The position numbers and the translations under genes were made by a program. From Mesostigma viride (taxonomy: Eukaryota; Streptophyta; Mesostigmatophyceae; Mesostigmatales; Mesostigmataceae): a stretch of 64,000 nucleotides of DNA. Below, one piece after another: positions 41,201 to 53,755 of the stretch. The notes under the pieces were generated by a model. The model made no database searches, was not told the DNA's origin, and saw only the letters and a list, made by a program, of their open reading frames with translations. The stretch lies in assembly GCA_009746045.1 (NCBI GenBank), contig RPFO01000175.1, forward strand, positions 6,257,450 to 6,321,449, in the 5' to 3' direction. How positions within the stretch are numbered: the first letter of the stretch is position 1; each line of letters begins with the position of its first letter.

Positions 41201-44200
41201 CACATGCACTCATAGAATTGATGTAGCTCATGTCTCCAGAAAATACTACAGTGAACCCGCCGGAACAAGCACTGGCATCCGCAGGCAGGCGTGTCACTCT
41301 TTCTGGCGTCCATGATGAGCAAGGTGTCCGGGAAGATACCGGATGACTGTCTTAAGGGAAAATCTCACGTGTGTGTCCAAGCATCTACTGACAATGGATG
41401 TGGATTGAGGGCGACCCGCTACGAATTAAAATGCCAAGTGAAATTTCGGCTGCCAGGCAGCACTGTCAGGCGTATTGCGAAGAACTCGGCACTGGCTGTC
41501 TCATCCGGGGTGGCGGTGGGTCGTGAGTACCAGGTACGTCCCGGCAGTAATATAGCCGGCAAGGAAAACACATGTACAGTGGCAGGTGGTGGGCAACCAG
41601 GTACCTTGCTGATCCCTACCCTCCCATGCCTTTTATGCTTTTATGCTGGCGGTCGCCCACTACCGGGCACCTTGCTAGCCCATCCATGATACCGATTCGT
41701 AGTCTTATGTTTCTTGTCTTCTGCGTTTCTTGTCTTCTAATGCCAGGTACCTAGGCCCAGACCAGCTTCTGCTGCCGACCGCCACACGCGCCCAGATCCT
41801 GTGGGAGGGCTGGGTCTTCCGCTGCCGATGCGACCGCTGCCTGGGGGAGGACCGCTGCCGTGTGCTGCCCTGCCCGGCATGCTGCTTAGCGGCAGGGCGT
41901 GTCGACCCGGGTGGCGCGCTGGAGCAGATCCATGTGGAGGGGGAGGGAGAAGGGAGACAAGGGCAAGGGCGGGAGATGGGGGGGGATGAAGGGGGAGGGG
42001 CTGCAGGCAAGCAGGAAATGGAGCACAAGGAGGGAAAGAGCAAGCGGGGCAGGGAAGAGCGGAGGAGACAGCACCAGGCAGATGCACCATTGCAGCGACG
42101 GCGACAGGCTGGACAAGGCGGCGAAGGGAAACAAGAGGGCGGTGAGGAAGACAAGAGGGTACTCCTGACTGGGAAGAAAGCGAGGGGCAAGGAGGCAAGA
42201 CGGGAAAGGAGGAGAGACGGGGAGCGGGGTCGCAGGGACGAGGAGAGAGGGAAAAAGCGCTCTGGGAGACGCCAGAGTAAGAGGCGGGTTGTGGAAGATG
42301 CCAGCCTCGCTCGGCACGGTGGGCGGGAGGACAAGGAGGGGGAGCGGATGGACGAGCATGCAGCGGTGACGTCACAGTGTTGCTGCTGTGAAATAGCTGC
42401 AGTGAATAGCGAGGATGCCACCGGTGGCAGAGAACAGGGCTTGATGGCCGATGGCGCCTCGTTGGTGGCTGGGAAACGCGCATCCCTGCAAGCAGGGGAC
42501 CTGCTCCCGCCAGGTGGCCTGTCTCGCAGCCTTGCAAGGGAGCTGGCGGGCAAGCGGCCGTGGTTGTGTGCGCGGTGCGGCCACCTGGCGGACGATGATT
42601 GGCTGCGGGAGCAGCTGGACGACGAGGCGCTGGTGATGTGGCGTGTTTTGCCTGCGCTGGAGCGTGTTTGGGTCCATGGTGGTGAGCTTGGCAGCGGTGG
42701 CAGTGGTAGTGGTGGTGATGCTGGCGCTGATGGTGTTGTTAGTAGTGGTGGTGGTAGTGGTGCTGCGTGCATGGATGCTAATGCTGGCATCTGCAGGACT
42801 TTGAAGAGTCCATCAAAACTTGAAGTGAATGGCCGTGCACATTCCGACGTTTCTGCCCCTCGCCACTTCCCATGCGTTGCTCCGCAAGGGCTCCGCGAGG
42901 ACTTGGTACGTGACGTGGCCAGCGAGGGGGGCCAGAGCCTTCGGGAGGACCCGGGCTATGGAGAGAAGGACAGGAAACACCGGCGCTCGGCTAGACACGC
43001 GCCACAGCGGGAGGCACGCGCACAGGAAGGTGAGCTGGATGGAAAGGAAAGGGTGATGCATAATGCTGCGAGTCACACACGGATCGGTGAAGCGCTGGCT
43101 TTACAATGGGACCACCTGGAGGCGGCCGTCTGGCAGGTGTGCTGTAGCGCCCTGGGGCGTTCTCCCGGCATCGAACGGGTCAAGGCACTGCCAAACCTTG
43201 CAGGTATGTCACAAGGCATGGCCATGTCATCTTCTGACACGCTGTCTTCTGACACAAGCAACAACAGAGAGATGCGGCGGGGCCGTGCCCGGCTGGTGGC
43301 CGCGAGAGAGCGGCTGCTGCGGCTGGCGATTGACGTCATGACCGACGGCGCTGACGTCAGCGGTGTGGTGGCAGGAATCTGCCACGATGTCACCGCAGCG
43401 AATGATGTGATTAGGACCGGTGGCGACGAGGGTTGCACTGCAGGGCGGGCCACGGAGACGTGTGCGGAGCTGGCGGGGGCCACGGACATGCCACCTGTCA
43501 AGCACCGGCCAGCTCGTGTTCGCTGGGATGATGTACCGTCAGCGTCTCTGGCCACTCAGGAAACGATGGGCGCTGACAAGCCTATCCACGCGCACGGGCC
43601 TGACAGGTGCCCTGAACGTGAGCTGTTGGGGCCAACCGGGTGCAGAGTAGAAGCGCCAATGAAGACAAATTTAACTGCCCGCGTCTGGCACCCAGATGAG
43701 ATACGGGCGGTTCTGGCGGACATTGCGTGCCTGATGGGGCGCGGCCACGTGGCGTGGGCGCAGGCGGTGCGGATGTCGGCAGAAGGTTATTACCGGCACG
43801 GGGTGGCGGCGTGTGACGAACGCAGCACGCTGGCAGGGCTGGGCCAGGAGATGCTGTTCTTCCGCTGGTCCCATCGGCACGCGCCAGATGTCCCTGGGGC
43901 AGTGGCGGGCCACGCGGTCCAGGTGGGCATCCTCCCATAGCAGCCATATCACATGTGGTACTTGTAGAATCCAAGAGACAACCAGTTTAGTATGTCTATA
44001 GGCTGTAGGAGAAGTATGCCCATGATCTAATGCTGACATTTGTCCAGTCTGGCTGTCTTATTGGGTCAGCCCAGTCCGCGTCATCTGCTACAGGCATTTA
44101 CATCGTGCACTCGTCCTCCTATACACCTGTTGACACAGGCACTGTCCCTCGGATGTCCTGTGCATGCAGGCATCGGTGAGCTCACTGTGTTACAACTCAC

Positions 44201-44550
44201 TTGGCTTGCAAATTGTGACGATGGAAGGACTTGGGTGGTGATCGTATCTGACACATTGGCGCGATACACGATTGGACAACAATAACCATTTGACATCACG
44301 TTTTTCCGCATACTACTATTTTTTTACCTTTCCTGCGGTCCGATCTGGCGTCACCCCCGTGCAGGTTGTTCATGAGATCCTGGAACTTCCCAGGCGAATC
44401 CCAGGGCTCACGGCGGCAGCCGTGAGGCTGGCGTACCGCTACTCGTCTGTGCTTGCGGCAGAGTGGGGAAGCGAGGACGAAACGGTCCAAAGGTTGGCTA
44501 ACCTGGCAGAGGCACACTGTCCTTCATGCGGGCTCATCCGTGTGCGGTAA
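38238..44550 (+). CDS. SMYD-type SET domain protein without a recognisable MYND finger
   Basis: Exon model: 38238-39056, 40614-40774, 41747-43922, 44365-44550. All are GT-AG and in phase, giving 1113 aa. Exon 1 starts at the first ATG and has the SET N-terminal half (LGRYLVAAQELSTGDVILVE then PPFAVL) within residues 1-40, then about 230 residues with no cysteine-rich MYND pattern. Exon 2 carries the SET core SLCSHSCAPNASF, where the usual NHSC reads SHSC, and ASRRIAPGEAVTIS. Exon 3 completes ISYLGPDQ and the post-SET CRCDRC/CPACC, then a long acidic/basic low-complexity insert, then CARCG and a helical C-terminus (VWHPDEIRAVLADIACLMGR). Exon 4 (LPRRIPGLTAAAVRLAYRYS) is less certain. A further open stretch at 39535-39745 after a CAG (DSFARRHVPYLGG) might be an extra exon but does not rejoin cleanly. 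Confidence 0.75.
40332..40460 (+). repeat. (GGGGGT)n array in SMYD-type intron 1
   Basis: About 20 GGGGGT or GGGGT units on the sense strand lie about 155 bp before the SET-core exon. Long ORFs across it are artefacts. Confidence 0.95.
41527..41746 (+). repeat. Decayed copies of the exon 3 acceptor edge
   Basis: The real acceptor reads TGCCAG/GTACCTAGGCCC at 41747. Upstream, GTACCAGGTACGTCCC (41527) and AACCAGGTACCTTGCTGATC (41597) resemble the same edge. The similarity is short and could partly be chance. Confidence 0.35.
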
Positions 44551-45269
44551 AACTTCTTTTGAGCCTCGAGCATTTTTTTAATACTTGATGCATATCATAT
44601 GGGCAATTGCTACGATTTACCCACACATCTCAGTGGCGTTCATAACTTTGTATTTGAAACTCCTGCAGTCTACCTGTATCAAACATGACCTTGACGTATA
44701 GGACCTGCATGGTTGTCTCTTGATATAGGACAGACATGAGCATGTGGCCCCGTGGTGGAGAGGCAAAGCACTCACAGAGCATATAAGAAAGACATGAGCA
44801 TGTGGCCCCGTGGTGGAGAGGCAAAGCACTCACAGAGCATATAAGAATCTTAGCATGCCATCCCATGCAGTGATTGCAGTTTTCCTTTTAACGCTACATC
44901 ATAATGCACAAAGTTTTTTTCTGAACAGGAATCTGCCCTGCAAACGCGCGCACAGTTAGTACATCAATGGACATCTGGTCAGGATGCATACCTTTACACA
45001 TGAATGAGATCTCATACTGCGCCCATTAGTTTGCGTCTACTCATGCAAGGGAGGCTTTGCAGAATTGGCGTGTTACGCATCCCCGATGGCGATGGCCAAG
45101 CCAGCATGCGCGCTGGCTGCCTCTTGTTAAGTGAGGCAACTCTTATTGTTGCTCAAAGAGGGCAAAAGAGAGGTCGGCGGGCCATGCAGCACGTATGTTA
45201 GCTGACCAATTAGCCCGCATGCATCATCCATGTTTTACGCAAATACCGGGCCCTGTGGCGCAAGCCCTT
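44551..45269. other. Intergenic, with a 58-bp tandem duplication
   Basis: GACATGAGCATGTGGCCCCG followed by TGGTGGAGAGGCAAAGCACT and CACAGAGCATATAAGAA occurs twice (44733-44790 and 44791-44847), identical apart from the ends. No gene was recognised. Confidence 0.7.
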
Positions 45270-46030
45270 GCATGGGCAAGATAGAGAAACAGGACCTGTT
45301 TAAGGTCCTGGTCCTCCCTGTTCTTACGTACGGGGCCGAGACCGCGGCGTGGGCGTACTCTCACTGCCGACCTTGCCAGCAAGCTGGATGGCGCGGTCAC
45401 CAACATGCTGAGGTCAATTTTTCGTGTAGGATGGCGCTGCTCACGTCCGCAAGGAGGACTTGTATCTCGGCATGCCACTTATCACCAGCACCATCAAGCA
45501 GCGGCGCCTGATGCTAGTAGGGCACTTAGCTCGCACCAACCAGGTAGACACCTCACGTGGCCCCTCTGCAGGGCTGCGCCCCGCCCAGCCCGGGGCCGGC
45601 ACCTCCTCACGTCTGGGCCGGGCCCAGCCAGGTTAGACCGCGCAAGGCCCGCACCTTCAAAGAACAGCTAGTCGAGGACATTGGAAGCCTAAGGCCTCTC
45701 CCTGATTTGGAAAAAGATTATGGACAAAGCCAAGTGGGCCCAGGTCATAGAGGACAACAACCCCCCTGCAGTGGGGAAGGAGCGTGTTTGCAAACGTGGA
45801 CGGCATGCTAGACAAGACCCCTAGACTAGGGTGGCGGGCACCATAGATCTATAGTAGGACTGTTTTGTAGATAGCTTGTAGATAGCTTGTAGATAGCTTG
45901 TAGATAGCTTGTAGATAGCTTAGACCGGTAGGATTGCATGCGTGTACCCACCCATTCATCCATCCATCGGGGTTAATGCTCCGTCATGACTCCCCAACGG
46001 GAGCACGAGTTTAATTAATTAATTAATGAA
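45270..46030 (+). pseudogene. Decayed non-LTR retrotransposon (LINE) 3' end
   Basis: In three different frames the conserved C-terminal end of a LINE-type reverse transcriptase protein can be read: VLVLPVLTYGAETAAWA, then LDGAVTNMLRSIFRVGW, then HVRKEDLYLGMPLITSTIKQ and RRLMLVGHLARTNQ. Two frameshifts within about 150 bp show it is dead. It is followed by a TAGATAGCTTG repeat (about 45870-45925) and ends with CTCCCCAACGGGAGCACGAG and TTTAATTAATTAATTAATGA, the same hairpin and tail as the short elements at 20.9 and 34.3 kb. Confidence 0.75.
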
Positions 46031-47329
46031 TCATCGATTCGAATAAGTACCTGATTGCATCGCACATATACCTGAGATTGCATGCCTTGAAACTGCCGGG
46101 ATGAAGGCACCATTGCGGAAGTCATTCTCCATGTGACTACAAATTCGTTACTCTCCCTGCACGCAGATCATTCTTCGTGACTCTGAACCATGGCCCCATT
46201 CGTTTTTCTCCATGTATGCACGCAGACCACATCTCTGGCCCGGATACACACATTGCTCGACAATTTGACCATCAAGGTGCTGTCATTGCTCGTACTCTCT
46301 AGTATAGTAACCCGTACTATCTAAGTTACCACGTTCAGGTACCTCAGCTCAGCACATGTTCATCACATGCCGCATCTCAGTGCCGATGTGCCAGCCATCT
46401 TTTCAATATCCCCCCAAAGCCACCATCGACAGTTTAACACGTGTGCAGCGTTGGAAAATGTACGTGCTGGCAATGTGTGCCCGGCCTCGAGTGCATCCAA
46501 TATTATACATCCACGCATGTGTCACAAGCTAGACAATGTGTGTGCTCAATTCGGACAACCTTGGATGATCATGCGTGCGGTTCAAGGGTGCCAGAAAAAC
46601 AACTTGCCCAATGCCCAGTGATGGCAACTTCCCCGAAGTCGAGGTACCGTACGTAGATGGGGACACTTTCAGCGATTGAGGGCCAAGCTGACGGGCCGGG
46701 TGTAGTGTCATTGTGATGCCACTCGCCCACCAAGTTGGTGTGCATTTTCTGAGGTCTGAGTGTGCTGAGGTATGTGACAGTGTCTGAGCCCTACTAACTT
46801 AGGCACCAATTAAGCGGGCTTGTGGAATTCTTGAGGCCTGCACTCCCACGTTCTGACAGGGCGATGTCGGGCTGCCGGGGCAATTGAGCATATCCCAGAC
46901 AGTGTGAAAACACCATCCCAGACAGTCCCAATGTTTTTCTTAGCCACTGTCTCGGCCACAGGCAGTTATCCTTGCTACGCTTCCTGAGATCGCAGAACAA
47001 GCATGACCAAACTAGTTCCAAGCAATATCATGAACATGAGAACTAATACGATGCTTTCATCAGCTTGCGGACAAAGAGTCCAATGCGGCCGACTGGCTTT
47101 CTTCAAATGCTTACCTTAGTACCTGGGTATAGGATATGTCAGTCGCCACTCCACCGCAAAGTACCTGACCCAGCAAAAGTCGGTACATGCACTCATATCA
47201 CCCACAAAAATGCCAAGGCCGGGTTGTACGCTCATGAATGCACATACTCCGCTGGCGCTACTACATAATACAGCGGGCACGATATCGCGTAATGAGGTTG
47301 GCCGTAAAACCTGTTCCCATCGTACCAGC
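46031..47329. other. No gene recognised
   Basis: Moderately A/T-rich intergenic sequence with only short open frames. I see no repeats longer than a few units, no tRNA and no protein motif. Confidence 0.5.
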
Positions 47330-47760
47330 CAGGACGGCACATTCTGACCTGGCCTGGCCCCAAGGACATTCCCAAAAAGGTAGGGAAACACGTCACGAAC
47401 TACGTACAGATGTTGCTGGATGACCTACTGGTCCCAGCCCAGTTTGAATACCGCATATCCACTCTCTCTCCCTTCTTTGGACTGCCATGCAGAACAAGAC
47501 GCGGTGGAAGAGGATTCAGTCAAGGCTCACACGCCCAACCCTGTGGGCAAACCACCTCCCGGCCCCCAAGCGGAGGAGGCGTTTTGATGAGACTGTAGGG
47601 TAGTTATGATTTTTCTAGACTAGCTAGATTAGAGTTAGGTTAGTTCGATTACGCGGCTCCTTCCATCCCACCCACCCAATGATCAAGGAATATGTGCTAC
47701 ATGATCTCCCAACGGAGGCATGTTATAATTTAATTTAATTTTTAATCGTACCCGCAATCC
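47330..47760 (+). mobile_element. Probable second LINE-like 3' end with related hairpin and tail
   Basis: A basic C-terminal-looking stretch (TRWKRIQSRLTRPTLWANHL) is followed by a short UTR-like sequence, then GATCTCCCAACGGAGGCATG (stem CTCC/GGAG) and TTATAATTTAATTTAATTTT. The hairpin plus AATT-type tail matches the pattern of the three other copies. The protein part is too short to assign firmly. Confidence 0.4.
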
Positions 47761-49276
<1,516 letters not shown>

Positions 49277-49728
49277 GGTGTTTTTTTTTTGTTTGTTTTC
49301 TGCTTGTTGCAAGGGGTTTTCACCCCCACCTCATTTTTTTTTTTTAAACTTTACTTGTTCTTTTTGTCTTTAACTTATGTGTATTATATGCCTATTCAAC
49401 AAATTTTTTCATATGTCATACTAATTTGTTCTTCTTCTCATTACATTGTTATCATTAATTTATTACTCTATTCTTTATTTTTCATTTTAAAAACTTTTTT
49501 CTTGCTTTCTTTTTTTCACTCCTTTACCACTTAAATCTCTTTGTGTCCTAACTCCTCTTTATTACTCTCATGACTGTTATGTTTGTTCATCCGGTTTATA
49601 TATATGATATATATTTCACAACCTACTCCTTTTCACCTTACACTTTTTCATTGGAGTGAGGTGGGCACGAGGCTTTAGACCCTGTTGGATAGGAGACCGG
49701 CCCCCGGCCGGACACCATGGGCGCTGAA
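49277..49728. other. A/T-rich flank, then host sequence up to the retrotransposon
   Basis: T-rich sequence continues to about 49650, followed by a GC-rich stretch ending GGCGCTGAA at the left boundary of the YR element. Some words near 49665-49720 recall 5S rRNA, but the match is too poor to call. Confidence 0.5.
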
Positions 49729-50109
49729 AATCGGGGTTCTCTGAACATAGTTTCTTTATAGTGATACGGAAGGGGAGCCGCTGATGCTAGGTGAAATAGA
49801 GCTGGGTGATGTGATCGTAATAAGGTTGATTAGGCTTCTAGTGTACGAGTATTACGGAAGATATGGCCTAATTGTTGCGGCCCATACCTTGACGGTGTGC
49901 TGAGTACCTTGACGACGGATTTTTGCGTCTAGGTTCTCCTAGCAGATCTGTGATTGCGGACGGGTTTGCAACAGGCAATATCTGAAGTAAAACTTGACGG
50001 CTAAAACTGTTTAGAGGCCGTTGCCGGATCTGGCCGTTGGTAGAGAGCCGTTGGCCTTGAAACACGATAAAAGCTTGCTCACCTAGCTCATGGCGGTCTC
50101 TTTTGTTTT
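49729..50109 (+). repeat. YR element left split repeat A1
   Basis: 381 bp from AATCGGGGTTCTCTGAACAT to CATGGCGGTCTCTTTTGTTT-T. By eye it is identical to 54572-54952. Ends just before the TAACGAAGG that starts internal sequence. Confidence 0.93.
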
Positions 50110-50180
50110 AACGAAGGCGGCGACAGGGGTCAGGGGCAGCGTAGCTGACGCCCAGAATTCCTTTCTGCAAAGCGGCTGGG

Positions 50181-51239
50181 ATGCCGAAGCCCGGGCGGAA
50201 GCCAGGTTCGACAGGTGCTGGGAAGCAATTACCGAAAGCTAATCCCGAGGTGCCGACAGCTACTAAACAGACGGGAAAGGGCCGACTAGGCTGGCCGACG
50301 CAGAAGAAAAGGCTCCATCAGGAGCTCTCCACTTGCTCGGGCCTGCCTGAAGTGTGCGCTGCCTTTGAGGCGGTCCTCGGGACCGACTGGGTAACTACTG
50401 TCAGCCGGTGGTCTGCGGCCCAGCTGGAGTCCGTCGTTGGACTGCTGGTCGACCACGTGGACGGGCCTGAAATTCTGGCAGCAGCGGACCCAAACGAAGC
50501 GCTAGTGGCAGCCCTCCAAAGCGCCCGGGACTTGGCGGACTCGGACGAAGAGGAGATGCAGCCACCACGCCGGCCCACGAAAGGGGCGAAAAAGGGGACG
50601 AAAAAAGTCGGAAGCCCAGCCCCGAGCAAGGGAAAGGCCGCGGGGGATGTGAGGGAGCAGCTCTTGGAGCTGGCGGCTATTATTGGCAAGCAGGGGCAGG
50701 CGGGCAAAGAAGAGGAGGAGGAGGAGGAGTCCGAGGAAGAGGATTTCCTGACGAAATTGAAGGATGCGCTGGCCGGGGCAGATGGGGCTTCCAGGAAGCC
50801 GAAAAAGACCAAAGGGGTGACGCTGCCCACTCGAGCACAAGTGGTGAATTGGAGGGTGCAAGAGAGAGTGCTCCCCGAGGTGCTCGAGGATGCCAACGAC
50901 AATGGAGGGGGGATAAAGAGTTGGATCATGGCTACTCGCCAAGGGGGGTGGAGGAACCAGGAAAGCAGGAAGGTGGTCATGAACATCGCCCTGGCCATGG
51001 ACACACTCTTCAAGGAGTTGGGGCCGGCAGCCGGGGAGTTGGCTGGGGTAGAGTATCTCATGAGGGTGGTGGCAGCCATGCTCCTAGTGGAGAGCCAGGG
51101 GTCAGGAGGGTGGAAGGTGGCTGGCCACCTCCTTGCTCTCAAGGAAGATGCCTCCTTGGTGAGCAACCCGGCCATGAAGATGGCCCTGCAAAGCGCCACG
51201 ATGATGGAGAAGCTGGGCAAGGCCCAGCAAACCAAGTAA
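50181..51239 (+). CDS. YR retrotransposon ORF1, Gag-like
   Basis: 352 aa beginning MPKPGRKPGSTG 72 bp after A1. It has a basic Pro/Gly/Lys N-terminus, an acidic central stretch (EEEEEEESEEEDF) and a helical C-terminal half (SRKVVMNIALAMDTLFKEL). There is no zinc knuckle. By position (first ORF before RT) it is the Gag-like protein expected in DIRS/Ngaro/PAT elements, but I see no conserved domain. It ends 47 bp before the proposed ORF2 start. Confidence 0.7.
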   Translation: MPKPGRKPGSTGAGKQLPKANPEVPTATKQTGKGRLGWPTQKKRLHQELSTCSGLPEVCAAFEAVLGTDWVTTVSRWSAAQLESVVGLLVDHVDGPEILAAADPNEALVAALQSARDLADSDEEEMQPPRRPTKGAKKGTKKVGSPAPSKGKAAGDVREQLLELAAIIGKQGQAGKEEEEEEESEEEDFLTKLKDALAGADGASRKPKKTKGVTLPTRAQVVNWRVQERVLPEVLEDANDNGGGIKSWIMATRQGGWRNQESRKVVMNIALAMDTLFKELGPAAGELAGVEYLMRVVAAMLLVESQGSGGWKVAGHLLALKEDASLVSNPAMKMALQSATMMEKLGKAQQTK

Positions 51240-51286
51240 ACACCGAAAGGGTAAACCGCTCCCCCTTCCCACTGCCTCTTCCTACA

Positions 51287-53755
51287 ATGCCTCTAAGCAC
51301 TACGTGGGGGAGAGTGAGGTCAGCACGCAGACGCCAGCGTGCAACTCGCCGCCGCCGGACCTTCACTCTACAACACAAGGTGATTACGTGGTTGAATTGG
51401 CTATGGCACGGGGGGGCAGACCCTCCGCCTAAATCTGGAGGCGCGTGCTCCAGAGGAACGGCGGAGGCCCTGAAAAGGGTCAAGAAGCACTGCGAGTGGT
51501 ACAGTCGCCGCGTAACCGGCGTTGCGACAGGCCCCGCAGAAGGAAGTGATCTAATCTATGGGAAATGTAATAAGTATGAACAACTTGTGGCGGAGCGGGT
51601 GAGTCTGCCGAAGCGCGAGGTGGCAGGAAAGGCGAAGCTGCTGGATTTGCTGGCGCTACGACCTAGTTGGCGAGAGGTGTACGCGAGCGAAGCCAACTGC
51701 ATCAAGCCGGAGGTGGCTGCCAGTGCGAGGTATTGGAATGTACCTGCCCCCAGCCGAGGGTGCACCATGGCGGAGTGGGGCAAGTTGATGGGGAGGGCAG
51801 CGGACGTGGGGATGGTGGAGTTCCGAGAGACGCGGCCAAAGTGGGTAGACGGATGTTTTGGGGTGGCCAAAGGAGTGGGGGAGTTAAGGCTCATTGTGAA
51901 TAAGAAGTTGGGGAACGCACTGTGGGTGGACCCCCCTAAGACGGTGTTACCCCACCTGGGCATATACTCGGAGGTCTATATCAAGGGTCGGTGCTACACG
52001 GCCAAGAGCGATCTGGTCTCGTATTACTATACCATCCAAGTGCCGGAGTGGTGGTGGGATTATCAAGGGCTACCTGATGTGTGGTCCACCGATGTCGGGC
52101 TGCCGGGGCGGCGGAGGAGGGTGTGGCCAGTGCTGAAAGTGCTGGCCATGGGGCACTCCCACGCTGTAGCGCTAGGGGAAGCCATCCATGAGATGGTCCT
52201 CTATGCCACGGGCGCTTTGGATCCTAGACGGCAGGTGAACCGCCTCACAAGTGTAGGGGAGCTGACCGTGCTTCGGAATGCATGGGGTAACCCAACCGCC
52301 CTAGCCATCGAGTACAAGGAGGAGAGCACGAGGGAGATGCAAATCGACCTTGAGGACCCCCCTGCCCCTATGGTATCCATCACTATTGATGACCTGGTGG
52401 TCAGCAATGGGCGCACGTGCGAGGCGGTGAATCGCTTAATCGCGAGTGCTATTGAAGACGGGTACGCGCCTAACAACCTTGTGCCCTCCAAGGACAAGAC
52501 GATCATGGCTAGCCCGGAGGGGGAGGACGAGCTAGAAGCTCTGGGTGTTGTTCACCGGCGGGATGGGGTGTTGGAGCCGACAGCTAAGCAGCTCACCCTT
52601 GTGGTTGCGCACACTCGTGTACTCCTCGAGAGGGGACGCGCTACCGCTGAGGCGCTGGCGGCCGTCGTGGGCCGGTGGGTGTGGCTGCAGATGCTCAGCC
52701 GCACTTGCTTGTCCATATGGCAGCAGAGTTTTAAGTTCATCAACCTCAAGGGGTGGGGCCAGCGAACGCGACCTTTGTGGCAAGGTGTGCGCGATGAGCT
52801 CGAGTGTGCCATGGCGTTGGCCCCCATGCTCCGTGTGGACCGGGGGGCTGCCCTGGCTCCGGTGGTGGTGGCCTCGGATGCGTCTAGTTTTGGGCAGGGG
52901 GTTGTCTACGCTGAGATGGCCCCAGCTGAGGTGACGGAATTAGCTCGGGCCCGGGAGGTGCGGGGTTACCCAACCCTCCTCACCCCAGGTGAGGCCATGT
53001 ATGCCGGGCCTAGACCCTTGACCAAGGCCGCGGAAAAAGCCATCATCCACGGGCGATGGCGCGTCGGGATCAAGAGTCGCTGGCGCGATTCGACCATGCA
53101 CATCAACGAGAAGGAAGTGCGGGCCGCTGTGAAGGGGGTGGAGCGCTCGGCCCGGAACCTCGGAACATGGGGTAAGCGGGTGGTGAGGTTAGTGGACTCC
53201 ACTGCCGCTTTGGGCTGCTTGGCTAAAGGGCGTTCCTCTTCTTACCGGTTAAACAAGCAATGCCGCCGGTTGTGCGCTCTTACGTTGGTCACCGGCAGCC
53301 GCTCACAATGGGTCTGGACGCCAAGTGAGCTTCAGCCTGCGGATGGGCCTTCGCGGGGGCTTTCCATGGCTGCCTCGGTGGCCGGGTGGGTCCGCGATTT
53401 GACTCGCGAGGGTGTTCATCCCAATCCCGGGCCTCGGCTTGGCGCTAGCTACTTGACCCTTCTTGAGGGCAAGGTGAAGCCGGCTACTTTGATGGTTTAC
53501 CATCGGGGTCTTAGGTCCTTTTTCGCATGGTGGGCGAGCCGGCGGGGTCGGGTTGGCAGCTTGTTGCGCGGCTTGACGATAGAGGAATACTATTGCGAGT
53601 ATGTCGCTTGGGCGCACTCACGGTGTTACAGCCGCCAGTTGTGTGTCAATGCGCTTATGGGCCTGAATTTGTACTTCCCCCGGGAGGTGCGGGATTGGGC
53701 CTTGGCACGAAGTGTTTTGGCTGGCTGGCGCACGTTGGCACCCCCTCGTGCCCCC
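51287..53755 (+). CDS. YR retrotransposon ORF2: reverse transcriptase, RNase H, start of tyrosine recombinase
   Basis: The frame is open from 50849, but upstream of 51240 it only shadows ORF1, so the ATG at 51287 (MPLSTTWGRVRS) is preferred. RT motifs: GVAKGVGELRLIVNKKLGN, YTAKSDLVSYYYTIQVPEWW, and catalytic box TIDDLVVSNG (IDD in place of YxDD). RNase H: VVVASDASSFGQGVVYAEM (D), MHINEKEVRAAVKG (E), VVRLVDSTAALGCLAKG (D) and VWTPSELQPADGPSRG, the ending typical of DIRS-type RNase H. Then GVHPNPGPR, a 2A-like motif, then the alpha-helical N-terminal half of a tyrosine recombinase (VKPATLMVYHRGLRSFFAWW). The frame is lost at a run of ten C (53751-53760). The annotated frame runs on to a stop at 53830, but after the C-run the correct sense is in another frame. 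Confidence 0.88.

Noticed and set aside
41705-42790. Large minus-strand ORF of 361 aa (and a 266-aa one)
   Set aside because: Antisense shadows of the GC-rich, low-complexity third exon of the SMYD-type gene, which has recognisable post-SET cysteines on the plus strand.
49660-49728. Possible 5S rRNA-like words near the left end of the YR element
   Set aside because: Only scattered resemblance. The internal control region and the expected 120-nt fold are not visible.
50318-51235. Minus-strand ORF of 305 aa opposite YR ORF1
   Set aside because: Shadow of ORF1. The plus strand is supported by the element's order and orientation.
50849-51286. Upstream extension of YR ORF2
   Set aside because: Up to the ORF1 stop it is only the alternative frame of ORF1. 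Sense for RT begins after 51287.
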